From NCBI GenBank assembly GCA_013141495.1, contig JABFQV010000008.1, positions 124,001 through 188,000 on the forward strand: DNA of 64,000 nt, in the 5' to 3' direction. Positions 56,724-64,000 of the stretch are shown here, one piece after another. This stretch comes from Methylotenera sp. (GTDB lineage: Bacteria > Pseudomonadota > Gammaproteobacteria > Burkholderiales > Methylophilaceae). Below the pieces are notes generated by a model. That model had not been told where the DNA came from, did no database searches, and saw nothing but the letters and a program-made list of their open reading frames with translations. Position numbers and translations under genes: made by a program. How positions within the stretch are numbered: the stretch's first letter is position 1; each line of letters starts with the position of its first letter.

Positions 56724-57290
56724 TTATTGTTTGTCTGCACTAAAAAACGCATATGACAAGGTCATCTCACTGACATCACTGGGTAAATCTGGACTCACAA
56801 AAAACCTGAGTGGCATGAGTTTAGTCTCTCCAGGTTGTAGCTCTTGACGTACAAAACAGAAGCATTCTATTTTTTTAAAGTAGATTGAGGCAACCCCTGG
56901 TGAAACACTTGGAACTGCTTGTCCTGCTACTACTTGGCTCGTAATATTTTTAGCTTCAAATAACACCGTTTGTATTTGCCCGGGGTGCAATCTAATACTG
57001 CTTTGTTTCGGATGAAAATTCCATCCTAGACCGGGCATTACATTAGACGTGAATTGCACTGTCACCCATCTCGACTCATCCACTTTTGTGTTTGAAATTT
57101 CAGATGCGGTCGTTTTTGTTTTGCCATTAAGTCCAGTTAAAGTGCAAAGTACGTTGTATAAAGGCACCAGTGCAATCGAAAAGGCAATTGAGCCCGCAAC
57201 AATCCAGAGCAACTTGAAGCCTAGCTTTTTATTGGCTAATTTTCTTTGTTGGTCTGGGCTAGTGTCGTTATCATTAGCTTTTATTTCCAT
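56724..57290 (-). CDS. ctaG: Cytochrome oxidase assembly protein CtaG (Cox11)
   Basis: 188 residues from ATG 57290. One membrane helix (about 29-50) is followed by a periplasmic domain with KIECFCFVRQELQPGE, the CFCF copper site, and PLRFFVSPDL. CtaG inserts CuB into subunit I. It overlaps the end of the small assembly gene by ten bases. Confidence 0.94.
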   Translation of the reverse strand: MEIKANDNDTSPDQQRKLANKKLGFKLLWIVAGSIAFSIALVPLYNVLCTLTGLNGKTKTTASEISNTKVDESRWVTVQFTSNVMPGLGWNFHPKQSSIRLHPGQIQTVLFEAKNITSQVVAGQAVPSVSPGVASIYFKKIECFCFVRQELQPGETKLMPLRFFVSPDLPSDVSEMTLSYAFFSADKQ

Positions 57291-57382
57291 AGTGTAAACA
57301 TGGAAGCTACATACCATGCCAGAGCAATCACACCTAAAATTAAAGCGACGATTTTATTTCTTTTTGAGCCTGGTTTTTGCAT
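57281..57382 (-). CDS. Cytochrome oxidase small assembly protein
   Basis: 33 residues, ATG 57382 to TAA 57281-57283: a basic N-terminus MQKPGSKRNK and one membrane helix (KIVALILGVIALAWYVASM). Proteins of this size and form sit between ctaD and ctaG in many betaproteobacteria. The overlap with ctaG suggests translational coupling. Confidence 0.75.
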   Translation of the reverse strand: MQKPGSKRNKIVALILGVIALAWYVASMFTLWK

Positions 57383-57406
57383 GCAGGTTTTTTCCGTATT
57401 GTGTCA

Positions 57407-57432
57407 AAGGCTCATTCAAATGAACAAGCCTT
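57407..57432 (-). terminator. Hairpin between ctaD and the small assembly gene
   Basis: AAGGCT and AGCCTT arms with an inner TTCA/TGAA pairing form an interrupted stem 28 bases after the ctaD stop. Without a T-run it is more likely an attenuator or RNA-processing element that lets subunit I be made in excess. Confidence 0.35.
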
Positions 57433-57460
57433 CATTTCAAACTTAATTTAACTTTTCGAG

Positions 57461-59053
57461 CTACTTGATAACCGGTTGTTCTGCAAAGCTATGATAGGGA
57501 GGCGGTGAGGATAATGTCCACTCTAAGCCTTCAGCACCTTCCCATACCTGATCCGTTGCTTTTTTACCACCACGGATACAAGTAATAATGATGTAAACAA
57601 ATAGCAACTGCGATAAGCCCAAAACAAACGCTGAGATCGATGAAATCATATTGAACTCAGCAAACTGTAATGCGTAGTCAGGAATGCGACGCGGCATGCC
57701 AGCAAGGCCTAAGAAAAATTGTGGAATAAAGGTCATGTTAAATGAAATTGCAGTCAGCCAGAAGTGTGTTTTACCTAGCTTTTCGTTATACATGTGCCCA
57801 GTCATTTTTGGTAACCAGTAGTAAACGCCCGCCATAATACCCATGATACCGCCGGCAAATAATGTGTAATGGAAGTGTGCCACGACAAAATAGCTGTTGT
57901 GATATTGGGCATCTGCCGCAACATCAGCTAATACTAGGCCAGTTAATCCGCCAATGCCAAACAGAATAATCCAGCCTACGGTAAACAGCATAGGTGTTTC
58001 AAAACTCATTGAGCCTTTCCACATGGTTTTAATCCAGCAGAAGAATAAAACTGCAAGTGGTAGAGAAATTGCCATAGTGCTATACATGAAGTAGAGCAGT
58101 GCAGGTACAGGCAAGCCTGCAGTAAAGAAGTGATGCGCCCAAACCACTACCGCCAAGGCTCCGATTGCCCAGAATGAATAAACTTGCGCTTTGTAGCCAT
58201 AAACGGGTTTACGTGAAAATGTTTGTAAAATTTGTGGGATAAAGCCCCAAACTGGCAACAATAAAATATAGACTTCAGGGTGACCAAAGAACCAAAACAG
58301 ATGCTGGAACATGATTGGGTCGCCGCCACCGGCTGCATCAAAGAAGTGTGTGCCAAAATGACGGTCTGTGAGCAACATAGTAACAGCGCCGGCCAGCACC
58401 GGTATGGTAGCAATCAATAAGAATGCCGTAATCAGCCAACCCCAGGCAAATAGTGGCATCTTCATTAAAGTCATACCAGGTGCGCGCATGTTAAACAGGG
58501 TAACGATAATGTTGATAGAACCTAGTACAGAGGAGATGCCGAGTAAATGTACTGCAAAAATTGCAAAGTCAACGCCAATACCACCTTGCACAGAGAGTGG
58601 TGGATAGAAAGTCCAGCCAGTTGCAAGTGCGCCATCACCTATGCCAAATAGCGCCAATGTAAACGGTAACGTTAATAATATAGCTGAAGGCGGTAATAAC
58701 CAAAACCCCCAGTTGTTCAAGCGTGGTAGCGCCATATCTGGTGCGCCGATTTGCAATGGAATCATCCAGTTGGCAAAGCCGGTTGCAGCAGGCATCAGCG
58801 CCGCAAAAATCATAATTAAAGCGTGTACGCCGATGAGCTGGTTGAAAAAGTCAGGATTCATCAGTTGCAATCCTGGTTTAAACAATTCGGCACGAATGCC
58901 TAAGATCATACAGCCGCCAACCAAAAACATAATGAGTGAGAAAGTCAGGTACATCGTACCAATATCTTTATGATTTGTGGTTGTTAACCAACGCATAATG
59001 CCTGTTGGGTGGTCAGCATGTTCGTCATGGTGTGCTACCGTTGTTGTACTCAT
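57461..59053 (-). CDS. ctaD: aa3-type cytochrome c oxidase subunit I
   Basis: 530 residues, 12 membrane helices. WFFGHPEVYILLLPVWGF has the CuB His and the cross-linked Tyr. VWAHHFFTAGLP has the two other CuB His. HFHYTLFAGGIMG holds the heme a and a3 ligands. GVHALIMIFAALMPA contains the first heme a His. This is the proton-pumping low-affinity oxidase that receives electrons from CuA of CtaC, encoded just upstream. Confidence 0.97.
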   Translation of the reverse strand: MSTTTVAHHDEHADHPTGIMRWLTTTNHKDIGTMYLTFSLIMFLVGGCMILGIRAELFKPGLQLMNPDFFNQLIGVHALIMIFAALMPAATGFANWMIPLQIGAPDMALPRLNNWGFWLLPPSAILLTLPFTLALFGIGDGALATGWTFYPPLSVQGGIGVDFAIFAVHLLGISSVLGSINIIVTLFNMRAPGMTLMKMPLFAWGWLITAFLLIATIPVLAGAVTMLLTDRHFGTHFFDAAGGGDPIMFQHLFWFFGHPEVYILLLPVWGFIPQILQTFSRKPVYGYKAQVYSFWAIGALAVVVWAHHFFTAGLPVPALLYFMYSTMAISLPLAVLFFCWIKTMWKGSMSFETPMLFTVGWIILFGIGGLTGLVLADVAADAQYHNSYFVVAHFHYTLFAGGIMGIMAGVYYWLPKMTGHMYNEKLGKTHFWLTAISFNMTFIPQFFLGLAGMPRRIPDYALQFAEFNMISSISAFVLGLSQLLFVYIIITCIRGGKKATDQVWEGAEGLEWTLSSPPPYHSFAEQPVIK

Positions 59054-59078
59054 TGTTATCTCCTGTGCCTAAACTTGA

Positions 59079-60251
59079 CTATTGACGTGCGGCTTTTACT
59101 TGTGAGGGTTGTACAAAATCGCCCATGCTATTGCCTAGTGCATTCCGCTCATAACTGATAACAGCGGCGATTTCAGTGTCATTTAACACGGATTTCCAAG
59201 CTGGCATTATATTTTTGCCGTTAAGTACGCGATCCAAATGGCTGTCTGGTAAATATTTGCCATCTGCACCGAAAATTGGTGCAGTGGTAATTTTACCGCC
59301 AGTCAAGGCTGGGAATGCTGGAGGTAAACCGGCACCAGTTACTTGGTGACATACTGCACAGTTTTTCTCATAAACTTCTTTACCTTTAGCGACCAGGTCT
59401 TCTTTAGTCCATTCTTGGTCGGCGCCAGCATCAGCTTGAGCAGCTTCGTCTTTTTTGGCAAGCACCCATGTTTTGTATTCTTCTTTAGAAACGGCATGAA
59501 CAACCACAGGCATGTAGCCATGACCTTTGCCACAAAGCTCTTTACATTGCCCGCGATACACGCCAGGTTTGGTTACCTGCACCCATGTTTCACGGATAAA
59601 GCCAGGTACTGCCACGCGTGAAGAACCAAACTGCGGCACCCACCAGTTATGCAATACATCGGTGGCTGTCATGAGCACGCGTACTTTGGTATCTACTGGT
59701 AATACCAGTGGGTTATCTACTTCTAGTAGGTAGTTTTTACCTTTTTCCTCTTCGTTATGCATTTGTTTGGTATTCGTTGTCAGATTACTGACAAATTTAA
59801 TGCCTTCTGCATCACCGCTCATGTATTCGTACTGCCAGCGCCATTGCGAACCAGTGACTTTAATCACCATTTCAGAGCCGTTACGAGTGTCTTCCATCAT
59901 AATGACGCTGTGGTAGGCAGGAATCCCCATAATCACGAAGTCAATCAGCAACAGGATGGCAAACGGGATTAAGGTCCAGAATATTTCTATGGCAGTTGAG
60001 GGCGCTTTATCAGTAACAGGTTTGAAGCCCTTACTTTTTCGATGGGCAAAAATAGAATAAATCATGATCGCAAGCACGACGACGAAAATCGCCATCGTAA
60101 TCAGCATAAATTTATTATGGACATGTAGCGTGTCTAGGGCCATCGGCGTTACTGGTTCAGGAAAGTTCCAGCTGTAATCAGCATATGCAACCATGCTTAC
60201 CATTGCTAAAAGCAAGACAGCACCAATTTTTTTAAGTCCTTGCATTAACAT
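59079..60251 (-). CDS. ctaC: aa3-type cytochrome c oxidase subunit II with fused cytochrome c
   Basis: 390 residues. A signal/anchor and two membrane helices (about 8-24, 47-68, 91-112) precede the CuA domain with CKELCGKGHGYMPV, the CxxxC and HxxxM copper ligands. A C-terminal cytochrome c domain has CAVCH (about 300) and an axial Met in KNIMPAW. This is a caa3-type subunit II that can take electrons through its own heme c. It is the second gene of the operon led by the DUF2244 gene. Confidence 0.96.
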   Translation of the reverse strand: MLMQGLKKIGAVLLLAMVSMVAYADYSWNFPEPVTPMALDTLHVHNKFMLITMAIFVVVLAIMIYSIFAHRKSKGFKPVTDKAPSTAIEIFWTLIPFAILLLIDFVIMGIPAYHSVIMMEDTRNGSEMVIKVTGSQWRWQYEYMSGDAEGIKFVSNLTTNTKQMHNEEEKGKNYLLEVDNPLVLPVDTKVRVLMTATDVLHNWWVPQFGSSRVAVPGFIRETWVQVTKPGVYRGQCKELCGKGHGYMPVVVHAVSKEEYKTWVLAKKDEAAQADAGADQEWTKEDLVAKGKEVYEKNCAVCHQVTGAGLPPAFPALTGGKITTAPIFGADGKYLPDSHLDRVLNGKNIMPAWKSVLNDTEIAAVISYERNALGNSMGDFVQPSQVKAARQ

Positions 60252-60299
60252 ACACGCTCCAAATTAATAATTTAAAACCAAGTTAATAATTAGACCAAA

Positions 60300-60764
60300 T
60301 TATTCAAACTTGGCTAACTGTACCTTGAGTTGTTTTGCGAGTTCAATGCGTTGCATATCATCCATAAAACGTTTGCCAAATTCCACTTGCTTGCCATGTG
60401 AGCCTATAAACAGGCCGACTGATCCATCTTGCGATTTACGTAACGTTACCCTGACCCAGTAGCGTTGAAAGGTGACTCTATCTATACTTTTATTAACATG
60501 TTTTTCAATAACAACACTGTCACCTTCTAATGAAATACTTTCGTAGTCATTGTAATGAACGTGTACTTGGTAAAACGCAACTGCAAACGCCAATGCCTCA
60601 AGCCCAGCAAAAGGTAATACAAACCAAGCACCCATCTCCGACATACCAATAGCAATAACTGCCAAAATCAAAACTATGCCGGTAAAAAGCCACATAAAGC
60701 CTTTAACCGGCAGTGAGTTGCTTGGCTTAGCAATCATTTTGTAACCTAAAGTATAGAGTGCCAT
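60300..60764 (-). CDS. DUF2244 membrane protein, first gene of the aa3 operon
   Basis: 154 residues. Two membrane helices (about 20-62) are followed by a soluble domain, with YQVHVHYNDYESI, VEKHVNKSIDRVTFQR and KQVEFGKRF typical of DUF2244. In many proteobacteria this gene adjoins coxB. Its function is unknown. MIAKPSNS, nine codons downstream, is an alternative start. Confidence 0.82.
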   Translation of the reverse strand: MALYTLGYKMIAKPSNSLPVKGFMWLFTGIVLILAVIAIGMSEMGAWFVLPFAGLEALAFAVAFYQVHVHYNDYESISLEGDSVVIEKHVNKSIDRVTFQRYWVRVTLRKSQDGSVGLFIGSHGKQVEFGKRFMDDMQRIELAKQLKVQLAKFE

Positions 60765-60813
60765 ATATCACTCGCAATTTAATACGGTTGACCTGCCTAT
60801 TACTTTTTTTGGT

Positions 60814-60828
60814 GCGACACTTTGACGC
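60814..60828. promoter_or_regulatory. RegA/RegR-like box 6 (aa3 operon)
   Basis: GCGACACTTTGACGC fits GCGNC-N5-GNCGC with no mismatch. It is the best of the six copies and lies 50 bases upstream of the DUF2244 start codon. Confidence 0.65.
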
Positions 60829-60836
60829 AGGTCAAA
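60821..60836. promoter_or_regulatory. CRP/FNR-family-like palindrome TTTGAC-N4-GTCAAA
   Basis: TTTGACGCAGGTCAAA is a perfect palindrome with the TTGAC-N4-GTCAA form used by FNR, ANR or FixK relatives. It shares eight bases with RegA-like box 6, so two regulators would compete. TTGACCTGC at 60788-60796 mirrors GCAGGTCAA at 60827-60835. Confidence 0.5.
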
Positions 60837-61076
60837 AAGTAACACAAAGTAATGGCTGATTCAAGCGTAAAGTTACATTGTTGTAACAATTTTGAAATTG
60901 ATGGTTACATTTAGTCATGCTAAATGGTGATTTTTGATATTGAATGTTGAATCTATTAACAGAAGCTTACAACTAGATGTGTTGGCTTAATGTTGCAAAA
61001 CTGCTAATAAACGTAGTTGGCCAAAACTGAAGTTAGACATAAAACGTATTGTGCATCGCCATTTAAAATCGCCCAC

Positions 61077-61985
61077 TCATGGCGATTGTTTACAGTGGGC
61101 AATCAGACTCGGAAGCGCGATCTCTACTGCGCGTTCACCTTCTTCAATTGCCTCCTTGGCGCGATGAAAATCAAGCAAGCCGAGGTGTGCCAGACGTGGC
61201 GTTATAATCACATCGGGTGGCTCGCCCGCCATGCGGCTACGGCTAATGCGCACCTGCATAATGTTGATGCTGGAAGTTACCACGTCTAGCATGGAGGGGG
61301 GCTTGGGTTCGTCGTTCCATTGTGCTGGAATCAGTGCGTTAATACGCGCTTGCAGTTTGTTTTTCCATTCGCTGACTTCGGCGCTTGGTACTTCAAGCGC
61401 ATATTCTTCACGCAAGTTGCGGCCTATAATGTCAGAACTAAGATCGACCGCAATCACGATATCGGCGCCCATTGCGCGTGCTAGCGATACCGGTACTGGA
61501 TTTACCAGGCCTCCGTCCACCAGTAGCCGACCTTCATGTAGCACCGGCGCAAATAACGCGGGAAGCGCGATGGAGGCACGTATTGCATCGACAGTTGAAC
61601 CCTCGCGTAACCAGACCTCCGCCCCGGTATGCAACGCAGTGGCCACCGCTGCAAAAGGCATGGCTAAGTCCTTGATTGGACGATCGATGAAATTAGAGCG
61701 AAAGAACTCGATTAACCGATCACCCTTGATCAACCCGCCACTCATACTTACATCCAGAAACGAGAACACGTTGGTAATGCCCAGTTCGAGTAGCCATTGC
61801 TCAAAATGTTCTAGCTCGCCCGCAGCGTAGGCCGCGCCCACCAGTGCGCCAATAGATGTGCCGCACACTAGGTGTGGCCGAATGCCGGCTTGTTCCAAAG
61901 CCCGAATAACGCCTACATGCGCCCAACCGCGAGCCGCACCACCGCCTAACGCTAGCCCCACTCTCGGCTCTCGAGGTGTATTCAT
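61077..61985 (-). CDS. Patatin-like phospholipase (RssA-type)
   Basis: 302 residues. GGGAARGWAHVG (about 14-25) forms the oxyanion hole. GTSIG (about 43-47) holds the nucleophile serine. VDGGLVNPVP (about 156-165) holds the catalytic aspartate. These residues make an active patatin acyl hydrolase likely. There is no signal peptide. GC content is visibly higher than in the flanking oxidase genes (one 60-base line at 61861 has 35 G/C), which could mark a transferred gene. It separates the aa3 operon from the ccoS-ccoI genes and has no obvious link to them. Confidence 0.88.
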   Translation of the reverse strand: MNTPREPRVGLALGGGAARGWAHVGVIRALEQAGIRPHLVCGTSIGALVGAAYAAGELEHFEQWLLELGITNVFSFLDVSMSGGLIKGDRLIEFFRSNFIDRPIKDLAMPFAAVATALHTGAEVWLREGSTVDAIRASIALPALFAPVLHEGRLLVDGGLVNPVPVSLARAMGADIVIAVDLSSDIIGRNLREEYALEVPSAEVSEWKNKLQARINALIPAQWNDEPKPPSMLDVVTSSINIMQVRISRSRMAGEPPDVIITPRLAHLGLLDFHRAKEAIEEGERAVEIALPSLIAHCKQSP

Positions 61986-62193
61986 ATATTGCCTCTTTGT
62001 ATAACGTTTCTGAACTTATACTGATACATCACGGTATAGCCTTTCATCCCTGACAGTTGTAAGTGGACACTTACGTCCGTGTGCAATTGAATAGCACGTA
62101 CGGTAGTATGCACAGATGCAGATAGTTTATCTAAACGTTTATTTTAGCTTAATATTTTTTAAGTTGAAGTGTTAAAAAACGGGGTCATATAAA

Positions 62194-62799
62194 ATGCAAA
62201 GTGCTGATAAAAATTGCTCATCTTCGGATACATATCCACATGGAATGCAAATAAAAAGATCAGATGAAGCGCGCGTATTTTTTGCCCTGTGGCCAGAGGC
62301 ATCTGTGCGGCAGGCTCTACATAGGTTAGCCATGGAGTATCAGTCACCTTGTGAAGCGCGTGTCATGAGTGCGGATACCCTGCATATGACCTTGCTATTT
62401 CTGGGTGAGGTAGCGCGTAACTGCCTGCCGCAATTGATGCAAACCGCGGACAAGGTATCGATACCTGCTTTTGGATTTATATTAGAGAGCATTTCATTTT
62501 GGCAACATAACCGGATTGCTTATGCCGCACCTCTGGAAAAAATACCAGCACTGGATCAACTGGTCGCCATGCTAGAACAGGCGCTGATAGCTACGGGTTT
62601 TCAATTTGATCACCATGAGTTTAAGCCACATGTCACATTGTTACGCAACGTCAGGCATGCTTCTGAGTCACAATCCATTACGCCCATCATGTGGTGGGTG
62701 GACTCATATGTGTTGGTGGAATCGGTTACGACTGAGCTAGGGGTAAGCTATCAGATACTCCGGACGTGGCCGTTATCTCCTATAACTGCTCAATATTGA
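62194..62799 (+). CDS. thpR: RNA 2',3'-cyclic phosphodiesterase (LigT/ThpR family)
   Basis: 201 residues of the 2H phosphoesterase superfamily. The two HxT motifs are HMTLLFLGEV (near 64) and HVTLLRNV (near 147). RVFFALWPEASVRQ is the typical N-terminus, so a start at ATG 62242 (185 residues) is also plausible. The family hydrolyses 2',3'-cyclic phosphate ends of RNA. It is divergent from the patatin-like gene across 208 bases that hold GTAAGT-N4-ACTTAC (62058-62073) and nothing else recognised. Confidence 0.87.
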   Translation: MQSADKNCSSSDTYPHGMQIKRSDEARVFFALWPEASVRQALHRLAMEYQSPCEARVMSADTLHMTLLFLGEVARNCLPQLMQTADKVSIPAFGFILESISFWQHNRIAYAAPLEKIPALDQLVAMLEQALIATGFQFDHHEFKPHVTLLRNVRHASESQSITPIMWWVDSYVLVESVTTELGVSYQILRTWPLSPITAQY

Positions 62800-62939
62800 T
62801 AAGTGCATGGCTGTTGAAATGTACGCTGGATTAGCCAGCGTTAAGTCATTTGGTAGTCACGCCGTCAATAACATTAAATTTGACTGCGCGGCTTGTTCCA
62901 TCAAATGGATTGGGCGCTTAATGCGTGTGCGGAGCCAAT

Positions 62940-63077
62940 TTAATCGTCTTCTAAAATGCGCTTACCTTCGTCTTCAATGTCTTCAAATTGGCCACGATAA
63001 ACTGCCCACCAAAGACCAGCGAGTACGATAAGTGCCATCACGACGGAGAGCGGAATGAGTATAAATAGTATGTCCAT
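62940..63077 (-). CDS. ccoS: cbb3 oxidase maturation protein CcoS
   Basis: 45 residues (ATG 63077, TAA 62940-62942) starting MDILFILIPLSVVMALIVL. One membrane helix is followed by WWAVYRGQFEDIEDEG, the CcoS signature. CcoS is needed for heme and copper insertion into CcoN. It lies 16 bases after the ccoI stop. It is separated from the main cco operon by the whole aa3 operon. Confidence 0.92.
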   Translation of the reverse strand: MDILFILIPLSVVMALIVLAGLWWAVYRGQFEDIEDEGKRILEDD

Positions 63078-63093
63078 GGTTAAGTCCTCTGAT

Positions 63094-64000
63094 TTAGACC
63101 GTTGGGGGTAGATCTTTAGTTATTGCGTTGGGTGCAGTAGTCATACTGGTTGAAAATTTGGTTAAACGCAAGGCGTTTGCGACTACAATCAGTGAACTCA
63201 CCGCCATGCCTAGCCCCGCTAACCAAGCGGATAAAACGCCAGTAAACGCCAGTGGAATACTGATAAGGTTGTAAGCAATCGCCCATGCGATATTTTGTTT
63301 AATAATTTGCATGGTGTGTTGCGCATGGCGAATCAGGTATGGGATTTGGCTAATATCACCATTAAGAAAAACATAATCCGCATGAGCCTGTGTTAATGGT
63401 ACACCTTTCCCCATAGCAATTGAAACATGCGCACTGGCTAAAATTGGACCATCATTAAGGCCATCGCCCACCATCAGCACTTTTTTGTGTTGTGCTTTGA
63501 GTGTTTGCAAACGTAACAGTTTGTCATGTGGGCTACAGGCTGATTGATAGTGTGAAATGCCAATTTCTTTTGCGGTGTTTTCAACAGCATCAGATTTGTC
63601 CCCTGATAACAGTTCAATATCGAGGTTGGCTTGTTTTAGCAGTTGTATGGTGAGTGCGGCTTGCGGTTTAATGGCTTCTTGTAGTGAAAATGTGGCTAAC
63701 CAACCATTGGCATCGGCTAAAAACACTTGCTGATTATGCTGATTTATTTCAATAGCGCCACAAAATTGTGCCGCGCCTAATTTTAATTCTCCAGCGACCA
63801 GTTTTGAGTCGTTGAGTAGGGCATTGGCGGTTAAGTTTTTAATAGAGGCGCTAATACCAGCCCCGACCACTTCTTGAATGTTGTCCAGCTCAATAGCCAG
63901 TTGCGGATTGTTTTTACTGGCGTTGAATAATGCACGGGAAATAGGGTGCAAAGAGTGCTTGGCAATGGCACCGGCCAAAGCTAGCACGAGTGATTCTGAT
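63094..64000 (-). CDS. ccoI: Copper-transporting P-type ATPase CcoI, C-terminal part (cut by window edge)
   Basis: The frame runs past the window end, so the N-terminus is missing; about 302 residues are seen. P1B-ATPase features are present: HPISRA (the HP motif of the nucleotide domain), LLSGDKSDAVENT, MVGDGLNDGPILA and two C-terminal helices. The phosphorylated DKTGT lies beyond the edge. Its position next to ccoS identifies CcoI, which supplies copper for cbb3 assembly, rather than a general CopA. Confidence 0.88.
   Translation of the reverse strand, partial: SESLVLALAGAIAKHSLHPISRALFNASKNNPQLAIELDNIQEVVGAGISASIKNLTANALLNDSKLVAGELKLGAAQFCGAIEINQHNQQVFLADANGWLATFSLQEAIKPQAALTIQLLKQANLDIELLSGDKSDAVENTAKEIGISHYQSACSPHDKLLRLQTLKAQHKKVLMVGDGLNDGPILASAHVSIAMGKGVPLTQAHADYVFLNGDISQIPYLIRHAQHTMQIIKQNIAWAIAYNLISIPLAFTGVLSAWLAGLGMAVSSLIVVANALRLTKFSTSMTTAPNAITKDLPPTV

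Larger units (their letters stand above)
60765..61076. other. 312-base region without a gene: aa3 operon promoter region
   Basis: Lies between the patatin-like gene and the DUF2244 gene, both on the minus strand. It contains a RegA-like box, an FNR/FixK-like palindrome overlapping it, a repeat of the TTGACCTGC half site, and GTTACA-N4-TGTAAC at 60872-60887. Nothing recognisable in 60890-61076. Confidence 0.6.

Noticed and set aside
61231-61830. 199-codon plus-strand frame inside the patatin-like gene
   Set aside because: Antisense to a gene with all patatin motifs intact; Ser/Arg-rich composition is typical of a shadow frame in GC-richer DNA.
62807-63031. Plus-strand 74-codon open frame after thpR
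   Set aside because: It runs opposite to and across ccoS, which has clear family sequence; the frame shows no recognisable protein features.

Overview
The window reads as a chromosomal segment of a betaproteobacterium, most likely a methylotroph of the Methylophilaceae (Methylotenera-like). This is inferred from gene order (pilD-coaE-zapD-yacG, rplU-rpmA-obgE-proB, a cta cluster with the small assembly protein, DUF2909 and SURF1 genes), a modest GC content and a copper-storage protein of the Csp1 type. No rRNA, tRNA, CRISPR array, transposase or phage gene was seen. Coding density is high. Only two stretches above 300 bases lack a gene, and both are promoter regions of oxidase operons.

Layout. 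0-8 kb: the nusB tail, then a signalling trio (PP2C phosphatase, FHA protein, GAF/HD-GYP phosphodiesterase), lpxH, two cyclophilins, and an L,D-transpeptidase with a TPR partner. 8-28 kb: housekeeping genes cysS, argJ, a Nudix/ThiE-like fusion, a PCu(A)C copper chaperone, yacG, zapD, coaE, pilD, ispB, rplU, rpmA, obgE, proB, purE, purK, rpsT, murJ, ribF, ileS and lspA. 28-33 kb: a RegB/RegA (PrrBA/ActSR) redox two-component system, divergent from two CydA-like membrane subunits that each end in a cytochrome c domain, followed by a Csp1-like copper-storage protein with 13 cysteines. 34-46 kb: a nine-gene operon with two TonB-dependent receptors, a membrane-anchored CobN/HmuS-like chelatase, an ExbB-like protein with a DUF2149 partner, a complete TonB-ExbB-ExbD set and an exported protein. 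46-52 kb: the cbb3 oxidase operon (ccoNOQP, ccoG, a FixH-like protein, a SafE-like protein). 52-61 kb: the aa3 oxidase operon with heme A synthesis and assembly genes. 61-64 kb: a patatin-like protein, a 2H phosphoesterase, ccoS and the end of ccoI.

How the parts fit. Three oxygen-reductase-type systems (aa3, cbb3, CydA-like) lie within about 33 kb. The genes to assemble them, copper-handling proteins and a probable metal-tetrapyrrole uptake and remodelling operon are close by. Six 15-base elements of the form GNGNC-A-N4-GNCRC (the last with one mismatch in its second half) sit in the promoter regions of all three oxidase operons and of the TonB/CobN operon. They resemble the published RegA/RegR box. 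My main inference is a RegBA-controlled redox regulon that joins terminal-oxidase choice to acquisition of a tetrapyrrole or metal chelate. The most unusual part is the periplasm-facing CobN-like chelatase, which has no ATPase partner and is encoded with its own ExbB/DUF2149 proton-channel pair.
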